64,000 bases of DNA from Wyeomyia smithii (lineage: Eukaryota > Arthropoda > Insecta > Diptera > Culicidae), in NCBI RefSeq assembly GCF_029784165.1, contig NC_073695.1, forward strand, positions 136,777,392 to 136,841,391, read 5' to 3'. Positions 1-12,494 of the stretch are shown here, piece after piece. How positions within the stretch are numbered: the stretch's first letter is position 1; each line of letters starts with the position of its first letter. Under the pieces are notes generated by a model. That model made no database searches. It was not told the DNA's origin and worked only from the letters and a program-made list of their open reading frames with translations. Made by a program: the position numbers and the translations under genes.

Positions 1-27
1 GATTATTTAAATAGAGATTCAAATGTT

Positions 28-515
28 TTTTTTTTCTTCACCTATCGTTCATTTGACACGGCACAAATACAATTTAATGTTTAACGGCGCCAATTATATC
101 TGATGACTAAAATTCTTTAAGCAAATTTTTATCCTCGCTGCCGACTACGAGCTGAAATTAAGTCTATCTTAAAACTAGCATATATTTTTCAATCAATGTT
201 TTGTAGTTGAATGGTCGTCTGATGATCGTCGAATGGCCATGGATATGCAGCATGTATGGATTTGTTCTGCTAAGCCACGGTGTCATGAGCTGGGACAGGG
301 GCATGTAATCCTCGGGGCCTGGTGGTATTGTGCGGGGTTCAGTTGCTGGTTATGGTTCGTTGTTGTTGTTCGCTGTTGTTCAAGCCAAGATATCGCGAAA
401 GGCCTCGGGTTCTCAGGTTCTAGCGGATTCGTGTGGGGTTCAGTTGCTGATTCCAAAATCGAGGTCTATGACGTGTTCTTGCCGTTTTGTTGAATGTGGA
501 TGGAAAGTAATGGGA
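28..515 (-). other. 3' UTR and poly(A) end of I-like LINE copy 1
   Basis: Non-coding tail downstream of the RNase H ORF. Bases 56-230 match 34679-34880 (shared phrase GACACGGCACAAATACAATT). That match shows the 34.65-34.89 kb segment to be the corresponding 3' end of copy 2. Open frames on the plus strand here have no similarity support. Confidence 0.7.
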
Positions 516-3500
516 CTAGACTGGGGCGTGGATGGATTTCAGGAAAATGTATATAAGGGACATGTAGGGTAGGTCACGACTCGCCAAGACATCACGAACA
601 GGAACAGCTGGTCCTCTACCCTCGGCCCGGAGGGAAGTTATTAATTTAGACCTGGCGTCACGGTGTACAGGGCATGACCAAACAACGTGCTCTATGTCGT
701 GATAACCTTCACCACAGGCACAGACACCACTTCCCCCGAGCCCAATACGACGGAGATGCGTATCAAATCTATAGTGATTGGACATAAGCCGAGACATCAC
801 GCAAATGAAATCTCGACCTACATCCAACCCCTTGAACCACGGGCTCGTCGATACCTTGGGGATAATGGAATGTAACCACCTTCCCAGTTCCCCTCTAGAC
901 CAAGCATTTTGCCAACTGATGATCGTATTCTGACGTACAAGTGCGAAAAACTCATTAAAAGCAATTGGTCTTTTATAAATGTTACCGTTTGTTGCGCCCA
1001 CCTTAGCCAAAGAGTCCGCTTTCTCATTACCCGGTATCGAGCAGTGAGAAGGGACCCACGCTGAGGTAATCTGATACGATTTTTCGAATAAAGCACTCAG
1101 ATGTTCCCGTATTTTCCCCAGGAAATACGGAGAGTGCTTAACATCTTTCATCGATCGGAGAGCCTCAATGGAGCTGAGACTGTCCGTAAAGATGAAATAA
1201 TGGTCCGTGGGCATTTTATCGATAATCCCTAGGGTGTACTGAATTGCAGCTAATTCTGCGACGTAAACAGAAGCAGGATTATCGAGTTTATGTGAGACGG
1301 TTAAATTGTTATTGAAGATACCGAAGCCAGTGGACCCATCGAGAAGTGATCCGTCAGTGTAGAACATATTGTCGCAGTTAATGTTTCGATATTTATTGGA
1401 AAAAATTTTGGGGATCTGCTGCACGCGTAAATGACCCGGGATTCCACGAGTTTCTTCTATCATGGATGTATCGAAAAACACAGTAGAATCAGAAGTATTT
1501 GATAAGTTGACACGAATTGGAATATTCAAAGAAGGGTTAATATTTTGGGACATGTGATTGAAATACAATGTCATAAAACGGGTTTGAGAATTAAGTTCGA
1601 TTAACCTCTCAAAATTTTCAATCACAGGATGGTTCAAGACCTCACATTTGATAAGACTACGAGAAGACAGGCTCCAGAAGCGGTTTTCAATGGTAGAACC
1701 CCAGCTAAGACCTCCAAACTCATCGTGTGGGTCGATTGCATACAACCCAAAGCGATACGCAAACAACGATATTGTATTCGCTCCAGTTTGATCAAATGTG
1801 TGTTTGCTGCGGAGCGGAAGCAGAAACACCCGTACTCAATAACAGACAATACCGTTGTTTGGTAAAGCCTTATAAGGTCTCCTGGATGGGCTCCCCACCA
1901 TTGTCCGGTTATTGTACGAAGAAAATTCACTCTTTGTTGACATTTTTTCATCAGATACCTCACGTGACAACCCCAGGTGCCTATAGAGTCGAACCAGACA
2001 CCAAGATATTTGTGTACCAAAACCTGAGAAATCGTTTTACCCATTAATTGTGTTTGAAGCTGAGCAGGTTCATGCTTCCTAGAAAAAACTACTATCTCAG
2101 TCTTCTCCGGAGAGAATTCGATACCTAGCTGTAAAGCCCAAGCAGAGACAAATTGTCCAAGGTATCTTGCAATGGTCCTTGCAAATCGGCAGCTTTGGCT
2201 CCTGTAACAGAGACCACGCTGTCGTCTGCAAGTTGTCTTATCGTGCATGGATTTGCCAGACATCCGTCGATGTCATTTACATAGAAATTGTAAAGAAGGG
2301 GGCTTAAACATGAGCCCTGGGGAAGACCCATGTAGCTAATTCGAAAAGTTGCCAAATCGGACAACAAATTGTGCAAAACATTGTTCAAAATTGGAGAAAA
2401 TCCTTGTTGGTGAAGTTTACCCGAAATAATGTCAATAGAAACGGAATCAAAAGCCCCTTATTGTCCAAGAACGCAGACGTTATTGTTCTTTGCGAGCATA
2501 CGCCAGCTGAATATCTGTTGAAAGCAACGCAAGACAATCATTCGTCCCTTTGGCACGGCGGAAGCCAAATTGAGTATCTGATAGTAGACCATTTGATTCG
2601 ACCCAATGGTCTAAACGACGGAGTATCATTTTTTCCATCAATTTCCGGATACAGGATAGCATTGCAATCGGCCTATAAGAGTTGTGATCAGAAGCTGGCT
2701 TCCCTGGTTTTTGGATGGCGATCACCTTCACTTGCCTCCAATCCTGCGGTACAATGTTTTGCTCCAGGAACTTGTTGAACAAGTTGAACAAGCGCCTCTT
2801 GGCATTGCCGGGTAGATTCTTCAACAAGTTGAATTTGATTCTATCTAACCCAGGCGCGTTATTGTTACAGGACAGGAGGGCAACTGAAAATTCTGCCATC
2901 GTAAAAGGTGATTCTATCGCGTCGTGGCCCGGAGACGCATCGCGAACAATGTTTTGCTCAGGAACAGAGTCCGGACATACTTTCCTGGCAAAATCAAATA
3001 TCCACCGACTTGAAGACTCCTCGCTTTCGTTGACCGTTACGCAGTTCCGCATTCTTCGGGCTGTGTTCCAAAGAGTGCTAACGATGTCTCCCTCGATGTC
3101 TCGTTTACGAACCGACGCCAATATCCGCGTTTCTTCGCTTTAGCCAAGCTTTTAAGCTTGGTATCAAGCTCCGAATACCGTATATAGTCGCCAGGTATAC
3201 CTCCCTTCTGGAAGGCCAAAAACGCGTCGGATCTTTGCGTGTAGACATCGGAGCACTCTTTGTCCCACCACGGAGTAGGAGGCCGTTCTTTGATCGTTAC
3301 GCCGGGATATTTCTTCGTTTGGGCTTGCAACGCGGCGTCGAGAATCAAGCCCGCGAGGAGGTTGTATTCTTCAAGTGGTGGATGATGTTGAATCGACTCG
3401 ACCGCTTTCGAAATCATTTCCTCGTATAACTTTCAATCGACATTTCGTGTGAGGTCATACGGAATGTCAATTGGTCGATTGCGAGTTAACCCGTCATTAA

Positions 3501-4176
3501 TTGAAATAAGAATAGGCAAATGGTCGCTACCGTGAGGATCGATGATTACCTTCCATGTGCAATCCAACCGTAGCGACGTCGAACATAAGGATAGATCCAA
3601 AGCGCTTGGGTGCGCTGCTGGAGGTTTCGGGATACGTGTCATTTCACCGTTGTTTAAAATAGTCATGTCGAAGTCATCGCAAAGGTTGTAGATTAAAGAG
3701 GAGCGGTTATCATTGTAGGGGGAACCCCAAGCCACACCATGAGAGTTGAAGTCTCCCAAAATCAAACGTGGCGAGGGAAGAAGTTCTATTAAATCAAAGA
3801 GCAGCCGTTGCCCAACCTGTGCTCTGGGAGGAATATATATTGAGGCAATACAAAGCTCTTTACCTTGTATTGTCATTTGACATGCGACAACTTCGATGCC
3901 TGGAATCGAGGGAAGGTTAATACGATAGAAAGAATAGCACTTTTTAATCCCTTAAAGTACTCCCCCATATGGGGTGTCTCGATCAAGGCGAATAATATTA
4001 AAATCATGGAAGTTGAGATCAATATTTGAAGTAAGCCAAGTTTCACAAAGGGAAAATGCATCGCATTTGTTTTTATTTATCAAAACTTTAAACGAATTAA
4101 TTTTTGGTAAAATACTTCTACAATTCCACTGTAAGACAGAGATAGAATCCTTCATATACGCAGTTGAATTAGGCAT
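516..4176 (-). pseudogene. I-like LINE ORF2 (endonuclease / reverse transcriptase / RNase H), broken
   Basis: The intact protein would nick target DNA, reverse-transcribe the element RNA and degrade the RNA strand. Pieces in order are: AP-endonuclease (about 4176-3433; CETWL, GDFNSHG, SDHLPI), an RT N-terminal region (3417-2480; YRPIAMLSCIRK, QFGFRRAKGTND), the RT catalytic region (2388-2125; GLPQGSCLSPLLY, LADDS), RT thumb (2263-1634) and RNase H (1829-516). RNase H keeps its acidic residues in YTDGS, AELAAI, FTDSLSS and ADSLA, and is followed by a C-terminal Cys/His motif (CACGEGYHDIEH). At least four frame changes and stops separate the pieces. The start ATG at 4176 overlaps the ORF1 stop (ATGCCTAA), as in copy 2. 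Confidence 0.85.
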
Positions 4177-5504
4177 CGAAGGATACAATCGCTGCAAGGA
4201 GGGGCCATTGGGCAGTCAACTGCTTCAAAAATGTTCTAACTGTTGGGAGAAATGCTGTGAGAAAAATTTTAATTGGATCGGGTACATTGAAAGTTTCAAA
4301 AATCCAGTCCACAATGTCAGAAAAATTGACCAGTCCAGCATTTGATTTATCAACTGGATGTGCAAAAGGAACAACTGGGGTTTTAGATGTTCCAGGAAGT
4401 GCTGGGAACGCCTTCTGAGACTTTAAATTTGCAAGCCCAGGAGGAGTTTGCTTCGGCTTTTCCGCAGCACTTTTAGATTTGTTCGTATTATTCATTCCAT
4501 CTTGAGAAACCTTAGGGCCTTTCGTGGGAAGCTTAGGAGAGGAAATATTTTTCCTCTTTCTAGATTCTCCAGGATTGGCGTAGGACGTTTCTGCTGGTGG
4601 ATCGTCAGAGTCCGTTTCATCCGAAGACAGCAGATCAAAGGGGTTCGATGTTATGGTAGAAGTGGTCAGGGTCTTCTTAAGAATTTCAGCGTAAGAACGC
4701 TTTGAGCGCTCCTTAAGAGACCGTTTAATTTCATCTCTGCGTTGTATGTACACCGGGCATGTGGAAAGCTCATGCAGATTTTCCCCGCAGCGAATACACT
4801 TTTCAGCGTTTACACTGCAGGAATCTTCCGCATGAGTCCCCCCACACTTGCCACACCGTGCCTGATTGCAGCAGTAGGCAGCTGTATGACCTAACTGCTT
4901 GCAATTGGTGCAATTCATAACACAGGCAGACGAACCCGGTTAATCGAGACGTGGCTAGGGAGAGCAGATCCGGCAAACGTAACGCGAAACGAGTCTGACG
5001 GAGTGTATACTTTTTACCGTTGACGAGCGACATAGACCGTAATTGCTTACAGTAATATCTTCGCCTCAGTATTGAAATTCTTGAGCAACCAGTTGCGCTC
5101 AGGATACACTCGACAGACAGACTCGAATCGGTTATCACACCGTCGATCTCCACGTCTCGTGCGGGTACATACACGCGATACTCGCGTGTAAAAAGCTCGG
5201 AGCAAGCTAAATCGTTGGCCTGATCCAGATCATTGACCACGACACGGAGCTTGTTTGGTCTGACTTTTGCGATTTCGGTCACGGCCTTGTATCGTGACGT
5301 CAGATCTTTCGCGATTTGTAGCGTGTTCAGTGATTTTCCTCCTGGTTTGGGCCTCATGTAGAGAACCAGTGGACCCGTTGATCCGTCTGGGTAAAGCCTG
5401 GGACGAGGATTGACTGAAGCAGGGACAGAGGGGGGGTGAACAGGAGGGACAGGGTCGGGTGGGTTTGGAGACGGGGGATCGGGGGCTAAGGGATCCACAT
5501 CCAT
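4169..5504 (-). pseudogene. I-like LINE ORF1 (gag-like RNA-binding protein), broken
   Basis: The family protein binds the element RNA and forms the transposition RNP. A proline-rich N-terminus starts at the ATG at 5504. The C-terminal half has three CCHC knuckles (CTNCKQLGHTAAYC, CGKCGGTHAEDSC, CIRCGENLHELSTC) followed by a basic segment. The region around 4920-5090 has diverged and lost bases relative to copy 2 (43860-44060), and the two halves are in different frames. Confidence 0.8.
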
Positions 5505-5824
5505 TGCGCTCAAACTAGCGCAACAGTACAGTGGCAAAGAAACACGTACCTCTTCTTCTTTGTTTTCTTCAATAGAACAATCACCGAGTCTTTCGGTGCT
5601 GGAACGGGCAGCTGCGCAGCGACACCACTAAAGCACAATAGCTGGATGACCTTCACTGCGGATTATCAGCTTATCTTCACACCGCACTTCGCACTCTTTG
5701 AAACGCGACCGGGTAAGCAATGCCTTTTTCGATTTTTTCTACACAATATCGGTTTTATAGCGAGACAACCACTTAATGCGTCCGTTATTGCCGAGCGTTC
5801 GGGACGGAATGAGATTTAAATGTT

Positions 5825-6330
5825 GATTATAGCCATAATGCATGTTCGGAGATGTGTCAAGATATTTGAAAATGCATCTTCCGATGTAGGAAGATGAGTG
5901 ATCAATCCACCTAAAAGTGAAATAGAAAATTTACTTTTTCATCAGATTGAGATAGACGCTTGGTGTCTCCGGAAAAATTTTAGGTGATCTTAAAACAAGA
6001 AACTTTGCCGAGACATCATGTTTCTATCTCTTACATATTATGAGCAACATAAGGTTTTCTATGAAGAGGTACTGAAAATCACAATATTCGTTATAAAAAT
6101 TTTTCTCAGATTTTTCCGAATTTTTAAACCTTCTACAAAGTTATCAGTCATTCAAAAATGCATGTTTATGCAGAGCATTGTTATTTTTTGGCATATTTCT
6201 GTATTTTGGGGATATTTTCACCTCAACCATCTCCAAATTACGCAATAATATCTTAAGACTTTCAATAAAAGGTACAAATTTTTGTATGTAAGAGTAAGTA
6301 AGCTGCCTTTCCGCCTGTTTTTCAAAGCTA
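5825..6330 (+). repeat. Left arm of long inverted repeat
   Basis: This AT-rich arm includes stretches such as GGTGTCTCCGGAAAAATTTT and the hexamer-rich segment around TCTCTTACATATTATGAGC. Both have close reverse complements at 8240-8766. The arms differ by scattered substitutions and small gaps, so the element is not very young. Short open frames inside it are inverted-repeat sequence without protein similarity. Confidence 0.8.
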
Positions 6331-8239
6331 TTTGATGCCGATATTTATATACAAAAATTTTAAAATAAAGAGTTTTGAGTTTCGAAGGTGGCACTAAACG
6401 ATCTTTAGCTTAACATGCATGCATGCTTTGGTAAGGGTAAAAAAAGATGAATATATTAGAAATAAATTTAAATTTTTAAATTTAAATAATTTTTTTCAGT
6501 AATGTAAGCGTGGATGAAAATAGTAGCTATTTTCCAAAATCTATTTATTCTTCTTACCCTTCTTCTTCGACTTCTTCTTCTTAGGGTGGGTTGTCTAGCT
6601 GGTCGCCGTAAGCGAATTACTTCTACACTAGGCCAAGGTTATAATGTCAAAACCGCCAGGAGCAATTCAGTCTGACGAACTGGTCACTGGCAACCAATAG
6701 AGCACATGTGAGCGAATTTACTCTGGACTGAAGGTTTCAACGGCAATTATGTGTTGTAAATGGAGAACGTACCTGTTGTCACCGGTTCATATCACCTTAC
6801 TCACCACAGAGTTGACTATACTTTTGTTGTTCCAAGGCCTCATTGCATCGATACTAATGCCGGCGGTCTTACTTGTGTGACTGGTCGTTGCGTCTGTTGC
6901 TCTCTTTCATGCCGTCCTCCCATTCTGTCCTCGGTCGCGCCTTTCGACATGTCCCATGCAAGTCCGTCCACGTTACTGCTTTGCTTGCCATCTTTTGGTC
7001 GTTCTTGTTGATCTATAGATATTTTGTCTCGCAACCGCCAGAAAAAGGTAGTGGTTAACGACATAGCCGAAAAGTACTGTCACATACATCTACATTGAGA
7101 CCGCCAACATATACCACCACCCAATCACCCAATGAAATTCATTCTACCAAAAACTATAACTGATAGCGAATTTATCCACTCCACTGGGTCAGTGCCAACA
7201 CCTGGAATAATGAAACGATACTGCGACTCACGACGTAATCTAAAGAGATGCTAGGCAGTTGTCTACGTTCAAAGCTCATGTATTGGTGTGCCAAAACTGA
7301 CTCAAAATACACTGCGCAACTATCCATTTTAAGGTGCCAACTGTGCAAAAATGGGTCGAATTAAAGCTAAATAGAATCGTTCTGACAGCAGTTCTAGTGA
7401 ATTTTTATTCCACTGGGTCAGTGCAAATTTACCCAAGAACAAAAAAAAGCATCACGATTTAGGACGCAAGCAAGAAAGAGATGCCCGATAATTGCCTATG
7501 AACCAAGCACGAACGGCGGTGGATTGAAACTGACAAATCCACGGCGCGCTCCGGGCAGCACGCCGGGTCGATACTGGGTCAAAATCAAGCGAAAGTGGGT
7601 GAGCTGGGTGGAATAAAGAAGTTGCCATTAGATCGCAACTGGGATTGACACTGGGAACAAATAAATTCGCGCAGTTAAAATAGCTGAATGAGAAAACAAA
7701 AAATAAAACATACGGGTGAAAACACATACATATACATACACACATGTACATATAGAAAAATAATAATAATGAGAGTAATAGTAGTAGTAGTTGTCAGAGA
7801 AGTGGGAAGGGTTAATAATGTTACATTATATCTATGAGTGCAATGAATGGACGTTAGTCACGAGGTTTTGTTAGTGGTTTAAGGGTTAGTATAAACCTCT
7901 TTTAAGCCCTACAGACCCCGCCAGTATTTAGTTTTGTTAGTAGGTCACGCGAAACTAAGACCGGCGGTGTGATAAGTCAAGCGTTATCAGAAGAGAAGCG
8001 AATGCAATTATTGTGTTGATTTTAATAAATTGTTACTATTATGTTATTATTATAATGTTATTTATATTATTCTTTTTCTAATTGAGCTTTGTGTTTGAAA
8101 ATACGCTTGACGAATCACCGTCAAGTCCTCCACCCATGTGTAGGGATTTATTCTTCTTACCCGATTTCAAAAGGGGCGAGCAGAGAAAAAGTTTTAATGT
8201 CCGCTTTTGGCTACCCACGTGCTTTGGAAAATAGGCGGA
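6331..8239. other. Interior of the long inverted-repeat element, no gene recognised
   Basis: About 1.9 kb of low-complexity and unassigned sequence. It contains CTT-rich runs near 6548-6590, two copies of the phrase CCACTGGGTCAGTGC (about 7182 and 7412), and short (TACA)n and (TAG)n runs near 7725-7795. Open frames up to about 100 codons exist on both strands, but none resembles a known protein. I see no promoter or RNA gene. Confidence 0.45.
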
Positions 8240-8790
8240 AAGGCTGCTTACATACTCTTACATACAAAAGTTTGTACCTATTATTGAAAGTCTTAAGATA
8301 GTTATTTCATCGTACGGATTTGCCACTTGCGTAAAATTGCGTCATTTGGAGATGGTTGAGGTGAAATATGTCAAAAAACTTTTTTATTTTAGGAGATAAA
8401 AAATAACAATGTTCTGCATGAACATGCATTTTTTGATGACTGATAACTTTGTAGAAAGTTGAAAAAAATCGGAAAAATCTGAGAAAAAAAGTTATAACGA
8501 AAATTGTGATTTTCAGTACCTTTTCATAGAAAACTTTATGTTGCTTGTAATATGTAAGAGATAGAAACAACATGTCTTCGGCAAAGTTCCTTGTTTTGAG
8601 ATCACCTAAAATTTTTCCGGAGACACCAAGCATCTATCTCAATTTGATGAAAAAGTAAATTTTCTATCTCACTTTTAGGTGGATTGATCACTCATCTTCC
8701 TACATCGAAAGATGCATTTTTGAATATCTTGAAACATCTCCGAACATACATTATGGCTATAATCAACATTTGAATCTCTATTTAATTAAT
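8240..8790 (-). repeat. Right arm of long inverted repeat
   Basis: Reverse complement of 5825-6330 plus bases 1-27. This arm is uninterrupted and so preserves the empty site into which the LINE at 28-5810 inserted in the other arm: read on the minus strand, GAGATTCAAATGTT runs straight into GATTATAGCC. Confidence 0.8.
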
Positions 8791-9012
8791 CGCACGAAAA
8801 CGACAAAATAAAACACTGTGGAACGGTTAATTCGATCGGTATGGTAATTTTGTCCATTCGAAAAATAAACCAAGTAAAAAAATTAAAAAAAAAATATTCA
8901 GAAATTATCAATTATAATCAATTATCAATATTAAACATTACTCTCTTAGGAACTTAACGCAAATGCCGACAAACGCTATAGTAAACTAATTCAACCGCAT
9001 TTCTCTATCATC
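8791..9012. other. AT-rich spacer
   Basis: Short A/T-rich stretch between the inverted-repeat element and the 8.3 kb tandem duplication. I see no gene or repeat end in it. Its last bases, CTATCATCAGAAG, share ATCAGAAG with the duplication junction at 17305-17313. Confidence 0.4.
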
Positions 9013-10130
9013 AGAAGCAATACAACACACAAAGTATTCTGTTCGAGGATTAATTCCAAATAGTCCAGTCAGCGTTTTCAATAACAAGCCCAATTTGTTA
9101 AAACTCCACGGCCAAATCTACAGATGGAAAGGTTATCAATATTTATCGTTGATATGGATGATCGCTTCTTACCGATAATATCGTTCAATTTCGGCGCTAA
9201 CAATAATTGTTGATTTATCGCTGACGGCACAGAGCATACGAATTTTTTCTTGCACTTGCAAAATATCATATAGGATTCATCCTAAATGACCATTAAATTA
9301 ACAAGTAAACACAAGTGCTTTTGCAACCTCGCACTCCCTTGCCAAAGTGAGATAGGTTCAATTGAAAACATCAAAACTTGCAAACGGATTTTGCTTGATA
9401 TTTCCCAACATTAATCAAATCAACCCGCGCTGGGACAAGCAGGCGAGCGTGTTGTCGTGATGCTTTCTCGAAATTGAACCTCTCGGCTTCAGTGTTTTTA
9501 CGAAGCCAAAGCCCTCGATTCCGATGTTTGCCGAAGTTTAAAACACCCGTTGCAAAAATGAAACACAGCCACTGGCACCGGTGGTTCGGCATCGCACTAC
9601 GTGTTGTCGATTCAACACTAACACTCAGTGGCAGTTGCAATACACGCCGTATCGTGTTTCGATGCAAAAGTGGCAACCAGGCAGCACAGCTCGGTGTTTC
9701 GACCATGGCTGTTTGTAGGTGCGGTACAATTATTTCAGGATACCGTACAGAGTGCTTTTGTTGCGGCCACCCCACAACAACGAGAAGCAGCAAACCTAAC
9801 AGTTTTGCATTTCGTTAGAACGAGACTGACCGGTAAAGCATGGAACGCAGTTGGAAAGAAAAGAGGTTCACGAAATTTTGCCATTTTTACCAAACGGAAT
9901 TTTGACAGCTGAGAATGCTCAACAGTAACGATATCTGACGTCAGTGAGCGCATGATTTTTGCTTTTTTTCTAGAACACTTGAACACACTTGTTTACCGCG
10001 ATCTGGTGTGAGAGCACGGATGCCAGGAAATTTTTTCAAAAGTCTTCACGTTCCGCGAAAAAATGTCTTCCTACCCGAAGCCCGAAGGCTGAAAAAACTT
10101 TCTGGCAAATCGAAAACTGTCGAGAAAAAA
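9013..10130. other. Unassigned 1.1 kb at the start of unit 1 (copy at 17309-18410)
   Basis: Open frames exist on both strands around 9371-9912. The best plus-frame (9628-9912) ends with the residues LTVLHFVRTRLTGKAW, which weakly recall the central part of insect LTR-retrotransposon Gag proteins (an RLTGKA-type helix). There is no start context, protease or knuckle to support it. Treat this as a possible gag remnant only. Confidence 0.25.
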
Positions 10131-10684
10131 ATAACCTAAATTAACCCACCTAGCGGTAAGACTCAGCCTTTCCCATTCAAACTTTTATTTGTTAAAATAG
10201 ATTTACATGAACGCTTTAATCCAATAAATGTATATTCACTCTTTAGGTTCTAAAATATTGATGTTGTAATCTATACATATACAACTGCAGTCCGGTCTGT
10301 CTGTCTGATCCATATAGGCTCGAAAACTACCAAACAGATCAACGTGAAAATTTGTATGCAGGGGTTTTTGGTGCCGATAAAGGTAACAAATTTGTCCATA
10401 ATAGTTTGAGACCCTCCCTATCCTGGAAGGGAGGGGTCCGATACAAATGAAACACAAATTTCGCACAGCTCAAGAACCCATCAAGGAAATACAATCAAAT
10501 TCGGTATGTGAATGTTTTTTGAGGTAACAAATATGTCCATAATGATTCGACGCCCCTCCCTCTTCTGGAAGAACATGTTTCAGCACAAATTTCTGCACAT
10601 CTCGCGAACTAATCAATTAAATGGAACCGTATTTGGCAGGTGAATGTTTTTAGTGGTAACAAATATGTTCCATAATCGACCTCA
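10131..10684 (+). repeat. Repeat family starting AACCTAAATTAACCCACCTA (copies at 18410 and 63703)
   Basis: The segment begins with AACCTAAATTAACCCACC and continues with a GTCTGTCTG run, then phrases such as AGGCTCGAAAACTACC and CCTGGAAGGGAGGGG, and repeated 'GGTAACAAATATGTCC' units. The same start occurs at 63703 after unrelated DNA, which marks 10131 as a true family end. I recall closely similar sequence being abundant in Aedes genomes but cannot name the family. It is non-coding. Confidence 0.6.
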
Positions 10685-11985
10685 GGCAACATTCTGGATT
10701 GTAAGATGGCAACTTCCGATTTCTGGAAAACAGCCGAAAATGGCCGATTTCCACCCAATATAATAATATCCAGATCTAGAATGATACACAGGAGCTAAAA
10801 TCGACCACAGATATCATTTTGAATCCTGAGATGGCGACTTCCGGTTTCTGAAAAACAGCTGAAAATTACCAAATACCACCCAATATGACGTATGACGTTC
10901 AAAATCTAGAAATTGTCTCCAAATGCCATTATGAAATCCAAAATGGCGACTTCCGGTTTCGGAAAAACGGCAAACGACCAAACACCACCCAATATGGGTA
11001 TTTCCGGAATCGTAATGATGCACTGGAGTCACAAATCGACTTCAGACAACATTTTGAATTGTTAGATGGCAATTTCCGGTTTCTGGAAAACAGCCTGAAA
11101 TGGACGATTCCCATTGAATATGAGTATCTCCGGAACCAGAAAGATGCACAGAAGCTAAAAATTGATCACACAATCTTGAATTTTAAGATGGTGACTTCCG
11201 GTGTCTGGCAAACAACCGGAAATGACAAAATACCATTCAATATGAATGTTTTCGGAACCAGAATTACACCCAGATGACAGAAAGTGACCAAATACCACCC
11301 AATACGAGTAACTCCGGAGCCAGAAGATTGCAAGAAGCTGAAAATTGACCTCAAACACCATTACGAATTGCAGGATGGCAACTTCTGGTTTCTGGAAACC
11401 AGCCAAAAATGGCTGATTTCCGTCCAACAGGAGTAACTCCGAATCTAGAATGATACAAAGCAGCTGAAATCGATCACAGACCCCATTTTAAATTCTAGGT
11501 TGGTGACTTCCGGTTTCTGGGAAACAGCCGAAATGATCGAATAACACCCAATATGGGTGTTTCTTCAACCAGAATGACGCTCAGAGGCATGAAATTATCT
11601 TGAATACCATTTTGAAATTCAAAATGGCGACTTCCGGTTTGTGAAAAACGGCCTAAAATAACCAAATAGAACAGCCAAAATGAGCTAACAATTGACCTCA
11701 GGCACCATTTGGAATTGCTGAATGGCAACTTCTAGGGAAACAGTCGAAAATTACCAAATAATACTCAATATAGATATTTCCGTAATCGAGATGATGCATA
11801 GAAACCAAACATTGACCCTGGACACCATTTTGAATTTATAGACGACCACTTTTAGTTTCTGGAAAACAACCAAAATAACTTAATACCTCCCAATATGGGT
11901 ATTTTTGGTGTCAGATTGATGCCAGAAAAACAGCTGAAAATGACCAAATGCCACCCAATATGAAAATATTCAGAATTGAGGCGAT
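10685..11985 (+). repeat. ~125 bp tandem array inside unit 1
   Basis: About eleven diverged units of 100-130 bp. Each has GATGGCGACTTCCGG, TTTCTGGAAAACAGCC, ACCACCCAATATGGG and a CACCATTTTGAATT phrase. Starts are near 10705, 10832, 10942, 11066, 11189, 11373, 11500, 11624, 11722 and 11844. Open frames of 60-130 codons on both strands are by-products of the repeat. An inverted stretch homologous to the last units lies at 47435-47838, so the array travels with a mobile family. Confidence 0.85.
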
Positions 11986-12494
11986 TTACAAAAGCCGAAA
12001 TTCGGGGATTTGTTATTTGACTTTGATCATATCCTATGGCCGATTCGTCGTGCATTTGCAGACTTTAAACACAGCAATCAATCAATCAATGAATTTGGAA
12101 CGTTCAAATAGTACGATACCATGTTACATAAATCGCACATAACATAAATTATGTTGAGGCCACATATATCGATCAAAGGTATAGTTTTAAATAGTTTTTG
12201 AATTTTTAGTTTTTGAGCCACATATCAAATTAGTATGAAGTTTGTTATTTGTAAGTTTGAGAGATGACTTGTTCGTATGACACTAGTTATGTTCAAATAA
12301 GTCATGTAATCTTTGATATAATAGACTTTCTTTGTTTTATAAACAATTTCATACATAACGGTTGCTTAAGTTCGATTATAATCAAATGAAATGGGAACGT
12401 ATATTATTATTATTATTTATTATAATTCATCTTAGTCTTAATCTTAGTCTTATCATAGTCTTAATGAATAAAAACTACTTAAATTTAACAGGTA

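Larger units (their letters stand above)
28..5810 (-). mobile_element. I-like non-LTR retrotransposon, copy 1 (degraded, near full length)
   Basis: A minus-strand LINE ending in a poly(A) tail, seen as the T run at 26-35. It is flanked by a 14 bp target-site duplication: GAGATTCAAATGTT at 14-27 and GAGATTTAAATGTT at 5811-5824. The order is ORF1 with zinc knuckles, then ORF2 with endonuclease, reverse transcriptase and RNase H, then a 3' UTR. The RNase H domain together with a CCHC gag-like ORF1 points to the I group (MosquI-like) or the related Loa group. It is highly similar to copy 2 (34646-44920). Both ORFs carry frameshifts and stops, so it is dead. Confidence 0.85.
1..8790. mobile_element. 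Long inverted-repeat DNA element, split by an I-like LINE
   Basis: The sequence at 5825-6330 is repeated in inverted orientation at about 8240-8766, and the inversion continues outward: 8767-8790 mirrors bases 1-27. Removing the I-like LINE at 28-5810 joins bases 1-27 to 5825 and restores a left arm that matches the right arm. I see no transposase ORF in the interior (6331-8239), so this is probably a non-autonomous DNA element. The left end may lie before the window, so the terminal bases and target duplication cannot be defined. Confidence 0.7.

Noticed and set aside
233..572. Plus-strand ORFs at the left edge
   Set aside because: They lie antisense within the 3' UTR of the I-like LINE and are not conserved in copy 2.
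9371..9793. 140-codon minus-strand ORF conserved in both duplication units
   Set aside because: The plus strand is equally open over the same bases and neither product has a clear domain; conservation reflects recent duplication.
10885..11728. Several 60-130 codon ORFs on both strands
   Set aside because: They follow the period of the ~125 bp array and have no domain similarity.
10685..11985. CRISPR-like repeat array
   Set aside because: Units are contiguous diverged tandem repeats without unique spacers, in eukaryotic TE-rich DNA.
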